From: Streptomyces roseoverticillatus
Lineage (GTDB): Bacteria; Actinomycetota; Actinomycetes; Streptomycetales; Streptomycetaceae
Assembly (NCBI RefSeq): GCF_000719265.1
Contig: NZ_JOFL01000013.1
Coordinates: 62,001 to 126,000, forward strand
Reading direction: 5' to 3'
DNA length: 64,000 bases
A program made the translations under genes and the position numbers. This document shows, piece by piece, positions 36,048-44,946 of this stretch (position 1 is the stretch's first letter; the number at the start of each line of letters is the position of its first letter). A model generated the notes under the pieces. It ran no database searches, had not been told where the DNA came from, and worked only from the letters and a program-made list of their open reading frames with translations.

Positions 36048-37469
36048 ATGACCACCTCCGAGTCGGTGTGGACCTGTCCGTTCCGCCACGATGAGGCCCT
36101 GGAGTTCGACCCCTTCCTGGCCCGGCTGCGCAGCGAGCCGCCGATCACCCGCATCCCCATGCCCCGCGGGGACGGCGCGGGGGATTCCGTGACGCCCGGC
36201 GCCGGCGATCCGGAAGGTCCCGGGCGCGAAGGGGCCGGTGCTGCCGGAGAAGCGGGCCTCGGCGGCTCCGGTCCCGGCGGCGCGGCGGCTCCGGGCGCGC
36301 GCGGGGCATCGGGCGCCGGCATCCCGGGGAGCTCCGGTGCCCCGGCGGCCGCCGGCGGCCCCGCAGGCCCCGGCGGCCCGGCCGCCGGTACCGCCTGGCT
36401 CGTGACCCGGCACGAGCACGTCCGCGCCGTCACCTCCGACCCCCGCTTCAGCCGCGCCGCCCTGATCGGCCGCGACCTCCCGCGCGTCACGCCCGACCTC
36501 GTCGACCACGCCGAGTCGATCAACCTCATGGATCCGCCGGCCCACAGCCGCCTGCGCGGCCTGGTGGCCGCGGCGTTCGGCGACCGCCAGGTCGAGGAGC
36601 TGCGCCCGCGCACCCGGCGCGTGGTCGACTCCCTGCTCGACGCCATGGCCGACCACGGCTCCCCCGCCGACGTCTCCGACTGGCTGGCCGCCCCCCTCCC
36701 GCTCACCACGGTCTTCGAGCTGCTCGGCGTCCCCGAGCCGGACCGTGCCCCGCTGCGCCGCTGGGCGACGGCGATGATGGCCCCCGGCACCCCCGACGGC
36801 GCCGCGGCCGCCGAGGGGAAGGCCGGACTCCGCGCGTATTTCGCCGAGTTGACCGCCGCGCGCCGCCGGCACCCCGGGAGCGACCTGCTCAGCGCCCTGG
36901 CCGCGGTCCGCGAGGACGGCGAGCTCCTGGACGCCCGCGAGGTCGCGGTGATGGGCATGCTCCTGCTCGTCACCGGCCACAACACCAGCGCCCACCAGAT
37001 CAGCAACATCGTCTACACCCTGCTCACCCATCCGGAGCAGCTGGCCCGCCTGCGGGCCCGCCCCGAGCTGCTGCCGGCCGCCGTCGAGGAGCTCCTGCGC
37101 TTCATCCCCTACCGGCAGGGCGTGGGCATCCCCCGCCAGGCCACGGAGGACGTGGAGCTGGACGGCGTCACCATCCGCGCGGGCGAGACCGTCCACGTCT
37201 CGTACCTCGCGGCCAACCGCGACGAGCTCGTCTACGACCGTCCCGACGAGCTGGACCTCGAACGGCAGGACGCACCCGCCCACCTCACCTTCGGCCACGG
37301 CACGCACCACTGCCTCGGCGCCCGGCTGGCGCGCATGGAGCTCCAGGTCGCCGTCGGCACGCTGCTCGCCCGCTTTCCCGCACTGCGCCTGGCCGTCCCG
37401 GCGGAGGAAGTGCGGTGGAACACCGGCTCCATCTGGCGTTTCCCGCTCGCCCTCCCCGTGGCCTGGTAG
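36048..37469 (+). CDS. cytochrome P450 (CYP158-like) with Gly/Ala/Pro-rich insertion
   Basis: 473 aa from ATG 36048, with GGGAG at 36037-36041. Motifs: I-helix LLVTGHNTSAHQISN, ExxR in VEELLRF, and the heme loop FGHGTHHCLGARLA. Normal members are about 400 aa; residues about 41-114 are a low-complexity Gly/Ala/Pro insertion between the first strand (PPITRIPMP) and TAWLVTRHEHVRAV. The usual acid before the I-helix Thr is Asn (HNTS). Directly upstream of rppA, it likely couples or oxidises flaviolin or tetrahydroxynaphthalene, as CYP158 and P450mel do. Confidence 0.9.
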   Translation: MTTSESVWTCPFRHDEALEFDPFLARLRSEPPITRIPMPRGDGAGDSVTPGAGDPEGPGREGAGAAGEAGLGGSGPGGAAAPGARGASGAGIPGSSGAPAAAGGPAGPGGPAAGTAWLVTRHEHVRAVTSDPRFSRAALIGRDLPRVTPDLVDHAESINLMDPPAHSRLRGLVAAAFGDRQVEELRPRTRRVVDSLLDAMADHGSPADVSDWLAAPLPLTTVFELLGVPEPDRAPLRRWATAMMAPGTPDGAAAAEGKAGLRAYFAELTAARRRHPGSDLLSALAAVREDGELLDAREVAVMGMLLLVTGHNTSAHQISNIVYTLLTHPEQLARLRARPELLPAAVEELLRFIPYRQGVGIPRQATEDVELDGVTIRAGETVHVSYLAANRDELVYDRPDELDLERQDAPAHLTFGHGTHHCLGARLARMELQVAVGTLLARFPALRLAVPAEEVRWNTGSIWRFPLALPVAW

Positions 37470-37598
37470 CGCGACGGGTCCGGCGCTCCCCGACGGGGGA
37501 GTGCCGGCCCGCCGCCCGCACGAGGGCGACGCCCCGTCGCCCGGTAAGTCCCCCGGTCAGTCCCCTGGACCGGTAAGTCCCTTGGTAAGGAGGCAGTC

Positions 37599-38708
37599 AT
37601 GGCTACGCTCTGCCGACCGGCCATCGCCGTACCCGAGCACGTCATCACGATGGAGGAGACCCTGCACCTGGCCCGGACGCTGCACGCCGACCACCCTCAG
37701 CTGCCGCTCGCGCTGCGTCTGATCGGCAACACCGGAGTGCAGACCCGGCACATCCTCCAGCCCATCGAGGACACCCTCAAGCACCCCGGCTTCACCTGGC
37801 GCAACAACCTCTACGAGACCGAGGCCAAGGCCCGCGTCCCCGGCGTCGTCCGGCGGGCCCTGGAGAACGCCCAGCTGACCTCGCGCGACATCGACCTGAT
37901 CGTCTACGCCTCGTGCACCGGATTCATGATGCCGTCCATGACGGCCTGGCTGATCAACAACATGGACTTCCCGGTGACGACCAGACAGCTGCCGATCGCC
38001 CAGCTCGGCTGCGCGGCCGGCGGCGCGGCCATCAACCGCGCGCACGACTTCTGCACCGCCTACCCCGGCGCCAACGCCCTCATCGTCTGCTGCGAGTTCT
38101 GTTCGCTGCTCTACCAGCCCACCGACCTCGGCGTCGGCAATCTCCTGTCCAACGGCCTCTTCGGCGACGCCCTCGCCGCGGCCGTGGTGCGCGGCGAGGG
38201 CGGCGAGGGCGTGCGCCTGGAGCGCAACGGCTCCCACCTCGTGCCCGACACCGAGAGCTGGATCTCCTACGCGGTCCGCGACACCGGTTTCCACTTCCTG
38301 CTGGACAAGCGCGTGCCCGGCACGATGGCCATGCTCGCCCCGGCCATGCGCGACATGGCCGAGCCCCACGACTGGGACGTCTCCGGCCTGGGCTTCTACA
38401 TCGTCCACGCGGGCGGGCCGAGGATCCTCGACGACCTGTGCAAGTACCTCGACCTGGCGCCCGAATGGTTCCGCTACAGCCGGGCCACGCTCACCGAGCG
38501 CGGGAACATCGCCAGCGCCGTCATCTTCGACGCCCTGGAGCGCCTCTGGCAGGACGGCGGCGCGCCGCACGACGCCCGCGGCATCATCGCCGGCTTCGGC
38601 CCCGGCATCACCGCGGAGATCTCGCTGGGGACGTGGACCGCGTCGGGCCGGGGTGAGAGCGAGGAACAGACGTCGCCGCCGAGCCGCCCGATGCCGCAGC
38701 CCGCGTAG
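37599..38708 (+). CDS. rppA: type III polyketide synthase, 1,3,6,8-tetrahydroxynaphthalene synthase
   Basis: 369 aa from ATG 37599, with AAGGAGG in ideal position. Catalytic Cys138 lies in LPIAQLGCAAGGAAINRAHDFC, His in YIVHAGGPRIL and Asn in TERGNIASAV. Cys106 (YASCTGFMMPS), known as important in THN synthases, is present. The N-terminus MATLCRPAIAVPEHVITM agrees with my memory of S. griseus RppA. The enzyme condenses five malonyl-CoA to THN, which oxidises to flaviolin and melanin. Gene order P450 then rppA is the reverse of S. griseus rppA-rppB. Confidence 0.96.
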   Translation: MATLCRPAIAVPEHVITMEETLHLARTLHADHPQLPLALRLIGNTGVQTRHILQPIEDTLKHPGFTWRNNLYETEAKARVPGVVRRALENAQLTSRDIDLIVYASCTGFMMPSMTAWLINNMDFPVTTRQLPIAQLGCAAGGAAINRAHDFCTAYPGANALIVCCEFCSLLYQPTDLGVGNLLSNGLFGDALAAAVVRGEGGEGVRLERNGSHLVPDTESWISYAVRDTGFHFLLDKRVPGTMAMLAPAMRDMAEPHDWDVSGLGFYIVHAGGPRILDDLCKYLDLAPEWFRYSRATLTERGNIASAVIFDALERLWQDGGAPHDARGIIAGFGPGITAEISLGTWTASGRGESEEQTSPPSRPMPQPA

Positions 38709-38732
38709 CCGCCGGCCGGATGACGCGCCGGT

Positions 38733-38780
38733 TCACAGGTCCGATCACAGGTCCGATCGCAGATCCGACTACAGGTCGAA
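38733..38780 (+). repeat. four 12-bp tandem repeats between rppA and terB
   Basis: Units TCACAGGTCCGA (38733), TCACAGGTCCGA (38745), TCGCAGATCCGA (38757) and CTACAGGTCGAA (38769). The last unit contains the reverse-strand stop and final codons of the TerB gene, so the array appears to have grown out of the terB 3' end into the intergenic space. Confidence 0.8.
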
Positions 38781-39224
38781 TTCCGCCGGGTTGATGCCCA
38801 GCGCGAAGCAGGCCTCGCGGACAACGGCCTGCTCGGTCTTGTCGAAGTCGCCGTCGGCGCCGCCGATGACGATGCCGATCTGGATGACCGCACGGGCCTC
38901 GGTCGGCTTCTTCTGCACCTTGCCGATCGTCTGCATCACGCTGACCTTGCCGAAGTCGAAGTCGGCCGTGAGCTTCTGGCAGTAGTCGTTGAAGCGGGCC
39001 TGCAGGTCGTCCGCCGGGAAGTTCTGCAGCACCTCGTTGGTGGCGATCAGCGAGGCGACGCGCTGCCGCTCCGAGGCGTCGATCGAACCGTCGGCGGCCG
39101 CCACCAAGGCGCACATGGCCATGCTCGCGTCCCGGAACGCACCGCTCTTCAGGTCGTTCTTCTTCGCCACCAGCTGGCCCTGCATCGCCGTCGCGGAGTC
39201 CTTGAGCCGGTCCCAGAGCGCCAT
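38769..39224 (-). CDS. TerB family tellurite-resistance-type protein
   Basis: 151 aa from ATG 39224 (MALWDRLKDSATAMQGQLVAKK). TerB fold with repeated acidic loops CALVAAADGSIDASERQRV and IVIGGADGDFDKTEQAVV, which bind Ca2+ or other metals. TerB proteins belong to membrane-linked stress modules. Other ter genes are not in the window. The stop lies in the 12-bp repeat array. Convergent with rppA. Confidence 0.9.
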   Translation of the reverse strand: MALWDRLKDSATAMQGQLVAKKNDLKSGAFRDASMAMCALVAAADGSIDASERQRVASLIATNEVLQNFPADDLQARFNDYCQKLTADFDFGKVSVMQTIGKVQKKPTEARAVIQIGIVIGGADGDFDKTEQAVVREACFALGINPAEFDL

Positions 39225-39330
39225 TTGCTGTTTCTCCTCATACACAGAACAACGGGGGTGTACGGGGAGAACGGGGGAGAGGGGTACGCAAGTTCCCAAA
39301 GTGACAAAGTGCCGAATAGCGCGGCGGGGT

Positions 39331-40359
39331 CTACGACGCCAGCGGATCCAGGTGCAGCGGCTGCACCTTGCCCTCCATCATCGCGCCGAGCCCGAGCACC
39401 GCGCACACATCGGGATGGGCGGCGATCCGGACGATCATCCCCGTGGCGTCCTCGATCATCCGGTCCAGGCCGGGCAGCACCGCGCTGCCGCCCGCGAGCA
39501 TCACGCCGCGGTCGACCAGGTCCGCCACGAGGTCCGGCGGGCAGGCGCGCAGCACGCGGCCGATCGCGTCCAGGACGGCGGTCAGCGGCGTGTGCATGAC
39601 CTCGCGGACCTCGCTGGTGTTCACCAGGACCGTACGGGACAGGCCCGTCGCCACGTCCCGGCCGCGAACCTCGGCGCTCTCCTGCACGGGGTCCGCGGCC
39701 AGCGCGAGGTGCAGCGGGTGCAGGCCCTGGGTCGGCAGCATCAGCTCGTGGCGGCTGCGCAGGTGCTCCACGACGGCGTAGTCCATGGCGTCGCCGCCGA
39801 CCAGCACCTTCTCCGCCGCCACGATCGCCCCCAGCGACAGGACGGCGACCTGCGTGGACGCCGCCCCGCACACCACGATCATCGTCGCCTCGGGCTGCTC
39901 GACGGGCAGCCCGCAGCCCACGGCGGCGGCGATGAGGGTGTCGACGAGCTCCACGCGCCGCGTCCCCAGGCCCATCAGGGTCTCGACGGCGGCGCGGCGG
40001 GCGAGCGGGTCCGCGTCGTGCGGGAGGCACACCGCGGCGCGCAGCATCGGCTTGCGCCGCCAGGCGCGGCGCACCTTGTCGCTGACGAGGCTGCGGAGCA
40101 TCCGCTGGGCCATCTCGATGTCGACGACGGTGCCGCCGGAGACCGGCCGGACGACGCTGATGTGCGCGGGCGTGCGCCCCGCCATGCCTTCGGCGAGCTG
40201 CCCGACCGCGATCAGCGAGCCGGTCCGGGTGTTGATCGCGGCGATGCTCGGCTCGTCCACGATCAGGCCGTTGTCGCGGAGGTAGACCCGGGTGCGGGCG
40301 GCTCCGAGGTCCACGGCGACGGTGCACCGGCGCAGCTGCTCAAGGCTGAAGGACGTCAT
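39331..40359 (-). CDS. MreB-like actin-family protein
   Basis: 342 aa from ATG 40359. Nucleotide-binding motifs of the actin/Hsp70 fold are visible: VAVDLGAARTRVYL (phosphate 1), VVCGAASTQVAVLSLG (phosphate 2), LVGGDAMDYAVVEHL, and GVMLAGGSAVLPGLDRMIEDATG (adenosine loop). In streptomycetes MreB/Mbl proteins act in spore wall formation. Sequence divergence from true MreB (for example AGAA in place of DLGTANT) suggests an accessory paralogue. No mreC/mreD is next to it. Confidence 0.85.
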   Translation of the reverse strand: MTSFSLEQLRRCTVAVDLGAARTRVYLRDNGLIVDEPSIAAINTRTGSLIAVGQLAEGMAGRTPAHISVVRPVSGGTVVDIEMAQRMLRSLVSDKVRRAWRRKPMLRAAVCLPHDADPLARRAAVETLMGLGTRRVELVDTLIAAAVGCGLPVEQPEATMIVVCGAASTQVAVLSLGAIVAAEKVLVGGDAMDYAVVEHLRSRHELMLPTQGLHPLHLALAADPVQESAEVRGRDVATGLSRTVLVNTSEVREVMHTPLTAVLDAIGRVLRACPPDLVADLVDRGVMLAGGSAVLPGLDRMIEDATGMIVRIAAHPDVCAVLGLGAMMEGKVQPLHLDPLAS

Positions 40360-40594
40360 GGCAGGGCCTCCCCTGAACGGCGGTCGGAGTTCACGGTCGG
40401 GCCGCTGCCGCCGGGCGCCCCTGGGGCCATCGTGCGCGGCGGGAGGCCGGGGTGCGCGCTGGAATGGGCCGCATGGGGGAAGCGGATCACCAGGGCGGGG
40501 TGGGGCGGGGTGACGGGCCATCAGGGCCCGTGGGGTCACGTGGTGTCGCCCGGGGGCACTTCGCGGCGCCCGGGTCGCTTCGCATCCCCCAGGG

Positions 40595-42283
40595 TCACTT
40601 CGCCTCGCTGTAGCACTCCACCACGGCCGTCGTGAACGGGAACAGCACCGGGGTCTCGCCGAAGACGACGCGCGCGGCGCGGGCCGAGGCGGTGCGGATC
40701 GCCTCGGTGACGCCGGCCGCCTCGGCGTCCGGGCAGTGCACGATGACCTCGTCGTGCTGGAAGAAGACGAGCTCGGCGTGGAGCCCCGCGAGCTCCTGGC
40801 GCAGGGCGGCGAGCAGGGCCAGGGCCCAGTCCGCGGCGCTGCCCTGCACCACGAAGTTCCGCGTGAAACGGCCGCGGGCGCGGCCCGCCGGGGTGCTGCC
40901 GTAGCCGGGCCGGTCGTCCTCCCCGGCGGCCTGGGGGATGCCGGCCTCGTCGGGCAGGGCCGTGGTGGCGGGCGGGCACGTGCGCCCGAGCCAAGTGCGG
41001 ACGATGCGGCCCTCCTCACCCGCGCGCGCCGCGTCGTCCACGAGGGCGACGGCCGCGGGGAAGCGCCGGCGCAGGTCGGCGAGGTGCTTCAGGCCGTCGC
41101 CGGAGGTCTGGCCGTAGACCGCGCCGAGCAGCGCGAGCTTGGCCCGCTCGCGGTCGCCGGCGAAGGCCCGGTCGGACAGCGCCGCGTACAGGTCGCGCTC
41201 GCCGCTCGCGGCCTCCATCAGGCCCGGGTCGCGGGAGACGGCGGCCAGGACGCGGGGCTCCAGCTGGTCGGCGTCGGCGACCACCAGCCGCCGGCCCGGG
41301 TCGGCGACGACGGCGCGCCGCACGACGCGGGGGATCTGCAGGGCTCCCCCGCCGTTGGTGGTCCAGCGGCCGGAGACGGAGCCGCTCGGCACGTACTCGG
41401 CGCGGAAGCGGCCCTCGCGCACCCACGTCTGCAGCCAGGAGCGGCCGTGGGCGGTGTGCAGCCGGTACAGCTTCTTGTACTCCAGCAGGGGCTCCACGGC
41501 CGGGTGGTCGATCGCCTTGAGCTCCCACGCGCGCGTGGAGGACAGGGCGATGCCCCGGCGCGCGAAGGCCCGGACGATGTCGGCGGGCAGATCGGGCCGG
41601 ACGCGGACCTCCTCGCCGTCCTTGCTGAAGGCGTGGGAGACGGCCTCCGCCAGCGCGGCAAGCCGCCGGGGCTCCAGGCCGCCCGGGAAGTGCTCGCCGA
41701 GCAGCTCGTCCAGGAGCGCGCGGTGGACGTCCGCGCGCCACGGCAGGCCGGCGCGGTTCAGCTCGGCGGCGACCAGGGTGCCCGCCGACTCCAGGGCGAG
41801 GAGCAGCAGGAGCCGGCCGGGGTGCTCGGTCGCCCGCGCCCGGGCGAGCTGGGCGGCGTGGACCTCGATCAGGGCGTCGAGCGGATCCGTGCCCGGCGGC
41901 AGCGGCACCGGCCCCGGCTCGAACAGCGACGGCTGCCCGCCGGCCGCCCGCGGTGGCGGATCGGCGGGCACGGGCAGCCCGCGCAGCCGCGCCCACGCCG
42001 CGGCGAGCGACCGGGGCTGCCCGGACTGCCCCTCCTCATGACCGATGAGCAGGCTCTCGGCGGCCTCCACGTCGTAGCACCGCTCGACGCGCAGCCCCGC
42101 CGCGAGCAACTGCGGGTAATGGTGCGCGGTGGACCGCCACACCCACCGCTCGACCCCCGGCCGCGCCCGCACCGCCTCGGCCAGGCTGCCCGCCCACTCG
42201 ACCGGCCCGGCGGGCTCCCCCATGAGGTCGACGGGGCGGAGACGGACACCCCCGTCGCCCGTCTCCGCCACCGCCAGCCTCAC
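40595..42283 (-). CDS. family A DNA polymerase with degenerate exonuclease domain
   Basis: 562 aa from GTG 42283, with GCAGGA at normal spacing; a TTG start at 42313 is an alternative. The palm and fingers are recognisable: motif A VVADADQLEPRVLAAV, motif B (O-helix) RAKLALLGAVYGQTSG, and motif C FFQHDEVIVHCP. The N-terminal 200 residues replace a 3'-5' exonuclease; no full DEDD set is seen. Streptomycetes carry this as a second pol I-like gene besides polA, likely for repair. Confidence 0.88.
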   Translation of the reverse strand: MRLAVAETGDGGVRLRPVDLMGEPAGPVEWAGSLAEAVRARPGVERWVWRSTAHHYPQLLAAGLRVERCYDVEAAESLLIGHEEGQSGQPRSLAAAWARLRGLPVPADPPPRAAGGQPSLFEPGPVPLPPGTDPLDALIEVHAAQLARARATEHPGRLLLLLALESAGTLVAAELNRAGLPWRADVHRALLDELLGEHFPGGLEPRRLAALAEAVSHAFSKDGEEVRVRPDLPADIVRAFARRGIALSSTRAWELKAIDHPAVEPLLEYKKLYRLHTAHGRSWLQTWVREGRFRAEYVPSGSVSGRWTTNGGGALQIPRVVRRAVVADPGRRLVVADADQLEPRVLAAVSRDPGLMEAASGERDLYAALSDRAFAGDRERAKLALLGAVYGQTSGDGLKHLADLRRRFPAAVALVDDAARAGEEGRIVRTWLGRTCPPATTALPDEAGIPQAAGEDDRPGYGSTPAGRARGRFTRNFVVQGSAADWALALLAALRQELAGLHAELVFFQHDEVIVHCPDAEAAGVTEAIRTASARAARVVFGETPVLFPFTTAVVECYSEAK

Positions 42284-42387
42284 GGAAAAGATCCTGCCAG
42301 GAGGCACTGACAATCGGCCTGACCTGCGGGATCGGTGTCGCGGGCCGAGCTGTCGCGGGCCGCGTCACCGCGGGCTACGTTGGGGAC

Positions 42388-42708
42388 ATGACCGGAACCT
42401 GGAAGGTGGGAGCGGACGTGGAGGGCCGCCCGACACGGCGGGACTGCGCCCACCTGGACGAGGCGGCCGCCGAGGTCACCCCGAGCACGACGGAGGGCTG
42501 CGAGGACTGCCTGCGCACGGGCGGCACGTGGGTGCACCTGCGCGAGTGCCTGGTCTGCGGCCACGTCTCCTGCTGCGACAGCTCCCCGAACCGGCACGCG
42601 AGCGCCCACGCGCGCACCGTGCCCGGACACGACCTCGCCCGGTCGTTCGAACCGGGCGAGGAGTGGGCGTGGTGCTACGCGGACGAGCTGCTGCTGGTGC
42701 CGGGGTAG
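42388..42708 (+). CDS. UBP-type zinc finger protein
   Basis: 106 aa from ATG 42388. A ZnF-UBP-like pattern: CAHLDEA, GCEDCLRTGGTWVHLRECLVCGHVSCCDSSPNRHASAHARTV split over residues about 21-80, GHDLARSFEPGEEWAWCYAD. The Cys/His spacing suits three zinc sites. In eukaryotes the fold binds ubiquitin C-termini; in actinobacteria its role is unknown. Stop is 12 bases from the convergent hydrolase stop. Confidence 0.88.
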   Translation: MTGTWKVGADVEGRPTRRDCAHLDEAAAEVTPSTTEGCEDCLRTGGTWVHLRECLVCGHVSCCDSSPNRHASAHARTVPGHDLARSFEPGEEWAWCYADELLLVPG

Positions 42709-42720
42709 ACCACCGGCGGC

Positions 42721-43587
42721 TCAGACCGCAGCCGGCTGCGGCTCCCTCGCGAGCGCGGCCAGCAGCCGTCCGGCGAACTCCGCCGGGTGCGTCGTGACGC
42801 CCAGGTGACCGCCCGGGAACTCCGCCGGCGGGCTGCCGAGGAGCTCCGCCAGCCGGGCGGCAGGCCCGTAGAGCGGCATCTGCTCGCGCGACTCCGCACC
42901 CGCCGCCGGAACCAGCTTGCCGGCGGACGGCCGGAGGGCGTCGAGGTCCGGGACCCAGGACGTGAACGGGCACAGGATGTGCTCCAGGAAGCCCGGGAGG
43001 TTGGCGTACATCCGGGGCGCCATCTCCTGGATCTCGGGCGGCAGTTCGGCATGGTGCTGCTCCGCCGGCCGGTCGTCCCCGAGCCCTTCGTTGAAGCGGG
43101 CCATCGCGGGCCCGACCCCTTCCGTGCGGAACGTCTCGCGCACCTCGGCGAACAGGGCCCGGTGCGGCGCGGGGTCCTCCAGGAGCTCCACGAGCGGCGG
43201 TTCGTGCGCGATGACGCGGTGCACCCGCTCGGGGTGCCGGGCCAGCAGGCCGATCGCGGCGATCGCGCCCGCGCTGCAGCCGAGCACGGCGGCGGGGGCG
43301 TCCGGTGAGAGCAGCTCGAGCAGGCGGTACGCGTCGTCGCTCCACACCTCCACCTGCTGGTCGGTGAGCGGGCCGTGCAGCGGGCTGCGGGACACGCCGC
43401 GAGGGTCGTAGGAGACGACGGTGTAGTGGGCGGCGAGGATCCGGGCCACGGCCGCGTAGAGCCCGGCGTCGGCACCGGCGCCGGGGATCAGCAGCAGGAC
43501 CGGCCCGCTGCCGCGCTTCTCGTAGCGGAGGGTGGCGCCGGGCACGTCGAGGGTGCCGATTGCGGGGTTGTCCGCGGGCTCGTTCAT
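42721..43587 (-). CDS. alpha/beta hydrolase
   Basis: 288 aa from ATG 43587, which overlaps the stop of the TetR gene (ATGA). Motifs: LLLIPGAGADAGLY oxyanion turn, SYDPRGVSRS, nucleophile elbow VLGCSAGAIAAIG (Ser, with an unusual Cys before it), and GGHLGVTTHP His. Probably an esterase or epoxide-type hydrolase. Coupled to the TetR regulator, which likely controls it. Confidence 0.87.
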   Translation of the reverse strand: MNEPADNPAIGTLDVPGATLRYEKRGSGPVLLLIPGAGADAGLYAAVARILAAHYTVVSYDPRGVSRSPLHGPLTDQQVEVWSDDAYRLLELLSPDAPAAVLGCSAGAIAAIGLLARHPERVHRVIAHEPPLVELLEDPAPHRALFAEVRETFRTEGVGPAMARFNEGLGDDRPAEQHHAELPPEIQEMAPRMYANLPGFLEHILCPFTSWVPDLDALRPSAGKLVPAAGAESREQMPLYGPAARLAELLGSPPAEFPGGHLGVTTHPAEFAGRLLAALAREPQPAAV

Positions 43588-44171
43588 CACTTGCTCCCAT
43601 CGTGTCGGGACGGCCAGTTCTCCAGGACCTGGTGGAGCGCGTCGAGCGTGCGCGCCCAGGACTCCCCGACGTCGCGGGAGTGGTTGAAGCCGCCGCCGAG
43701 TTCGAGGTGGATGTAGCCGTGGAAGGTGCTGCGCAGCAGGCGGCCCGCGTCGGTCAGATCGGGCTCGGCGAGGTCGTAGGCGCGGAGCATGCCGTAGGTC
43801 AGCTCGACGCTGCGGCGGAAGCCTACGGAGCCTGCGACCTCTTCCGGCTCGAACCGCATCTGGGTCGCCGCGTAGCGGCCGGGGTGGTCGAGGGCGTAAC
43901 TCCGGTAGGCGTCGGCGAAGGCGACGAGCGCGTCCTTGCCGGCGCGCCCCGCGACCGCCGCGCCGATGCGGTCGGTCATCTCCTCGGAGCCGAGCAGCCC
44001 GATGCGGACGCGCAGGTCGCGCAGGTTCTTCACGTGCGAGTACAGGCTCGCGTCCTTGACCCCGAGCCGCCGCGCGAGCGCGGAGACGGTGACCTTGTCG
44101 AGCCCGGCCTCGTCGGCCATGCCGGCGGCGACGGCCGTCACTTTGGCGGTGGTGAGCCCTGCGCGGGCCAT
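43587..44171 (-). CDS. TetR-family regulator with WHG-type C-terminal domain
   Basis: 194 aa from ATG 44171. Helix-turn-helix: LDKVTVSALARRLGVKDASLYSHVKN. The C-terminal half includes the W/F-H-G motif RSTFHGYIHLELGGGF of the WHG subgroup. The 40 bases upstream contain CCTAGG and TCTAGA half-sites (44191-44225) that could be its operator. It is first in a two-gene operon with the hydrolase. Confidence 0.9.
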   Translation of the reverse strand: MARAGLTTAKVTAVAAGMADEAGLDKVTVSALARRLGVKDASLYSHVKNLRDLRVRIGLLGSEEMTDRIGAAVAGRAGKDALVAFADAYRSYALDHPGRYAATQMRFEPEEVAGSVGFRRSVELTYGMLRAYDLAEPDLTDAGRLLRSTFHGYIHLELGGGFNHSRDVGESWARTLDALHQVLENWPSRHDGSK

Positions 44172-44331
44172 GGGCGCCCCTCCTCTTTCCTAGGGTCTCT
44201 AGGTAAGAAGCTAACACCTCTAGATCATCCTTGTGAACGCCTGTGCGGATAGCGCGCGTGCTCTGCTCGCGACATGAGGAAACGATCGGCCCTCACCCTT
44301 GCGGGGGGTACTACCGTCGTAGGCAAGAGAA

Positions 44332-44946
44332 GTGACCGCGATGTCGCACACCATTTCGCCCATGGGAGCAGTGAGGGCCACCCCGGAGAACTGGATGTGT
44401 CCGCCGGCGGACGGCTGGGCGTACGACCAGGTGAGCGAGCTGGTCCTGCAGTTCGACTGGGAGCTGGTGGACGGGGGCATTGCGGTGCGGGAAATGACCG
44501 ACTGGTGGCACGACCAGGTGCGTGACAGGCTCTTCCTGGCGCTGATGAACGCCCGGACCATGCCTCTCGCCGTCAATATCGACCGGGCCGTTGCCATTGA
44601 CGAACGCAACGTCGTGAAGTCCGGCATCGTGGTCTTCGACAAGCAAGGCCTCGACGTGCTCACGCTGGACTGCATCCCTGTCGAGAGGGTCGTCCTCGCC
44701 GTCGAGGTCACGTCCCCCGGTACCCGAACCAGCGATCACTTCCTCAAGCCTGGTCTGTACATCGAGGCGGGTGCCGCCTATTGGCGCATCGGGCGTGACG
44801 GTGACAGCCTTCCCGAGGCGCACCTCTACCGATGGCACCGCGAGAAGGGCTTTTGCACGCCTCACAGCGAGTGCCGCGGCAGCACTCTCAAGACCGACGT
44901 CCCCTTCCCCGTCGAGATCGACCTGCGCAGCCTCATCGAGGTCTGA
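44332..44946 (+). CDS. Uma2 family nuclease-fold protein
   Basis: 204 aa from GTG 44332, or 201 from ATG 44341. The PD-(D/E)XK-like core appears as YDQVSELVLQFDWELVDGGIAV, WHDQVRDRL, VVKSGIVVFD, VVLAVEVTSPGTRTSDHFLKPGLYIEAGAAYWRI. Uma2 proteins are abundant in streptomycetes and largely uncharacterised. It overlaps the convergent PadR gene by 14 bases. Confidence 0.88.
   Translation: MTAMSHTISPMGAVRATPENWMCPPADGWAYDQVSELVLQFDWELVDGGIAVREMTDWWHDQVRDRLFLALMNARTMPLAVNIDRAVAIDERNVVKSGIVVFDKQGLDVLTLDCIPVERVVLAVEVTSPGTRTSDHFLKPGLYIEAGAAYWRIGRDGDSLPEAHLYRWHREKGFCTPHSECRGSTLKTDVPFPVEIDLRSLIEV

Noticed and set aside
36048..38708. A large polyketide or NRPS cluster around rppA, the thioesterase and the PPTase
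   Set aside because: No modular synthase, carrier protein or ketosynthase other than RppA is in the window; the thioesterase and PPTase lie 12-15 kb away among unrelated genes.
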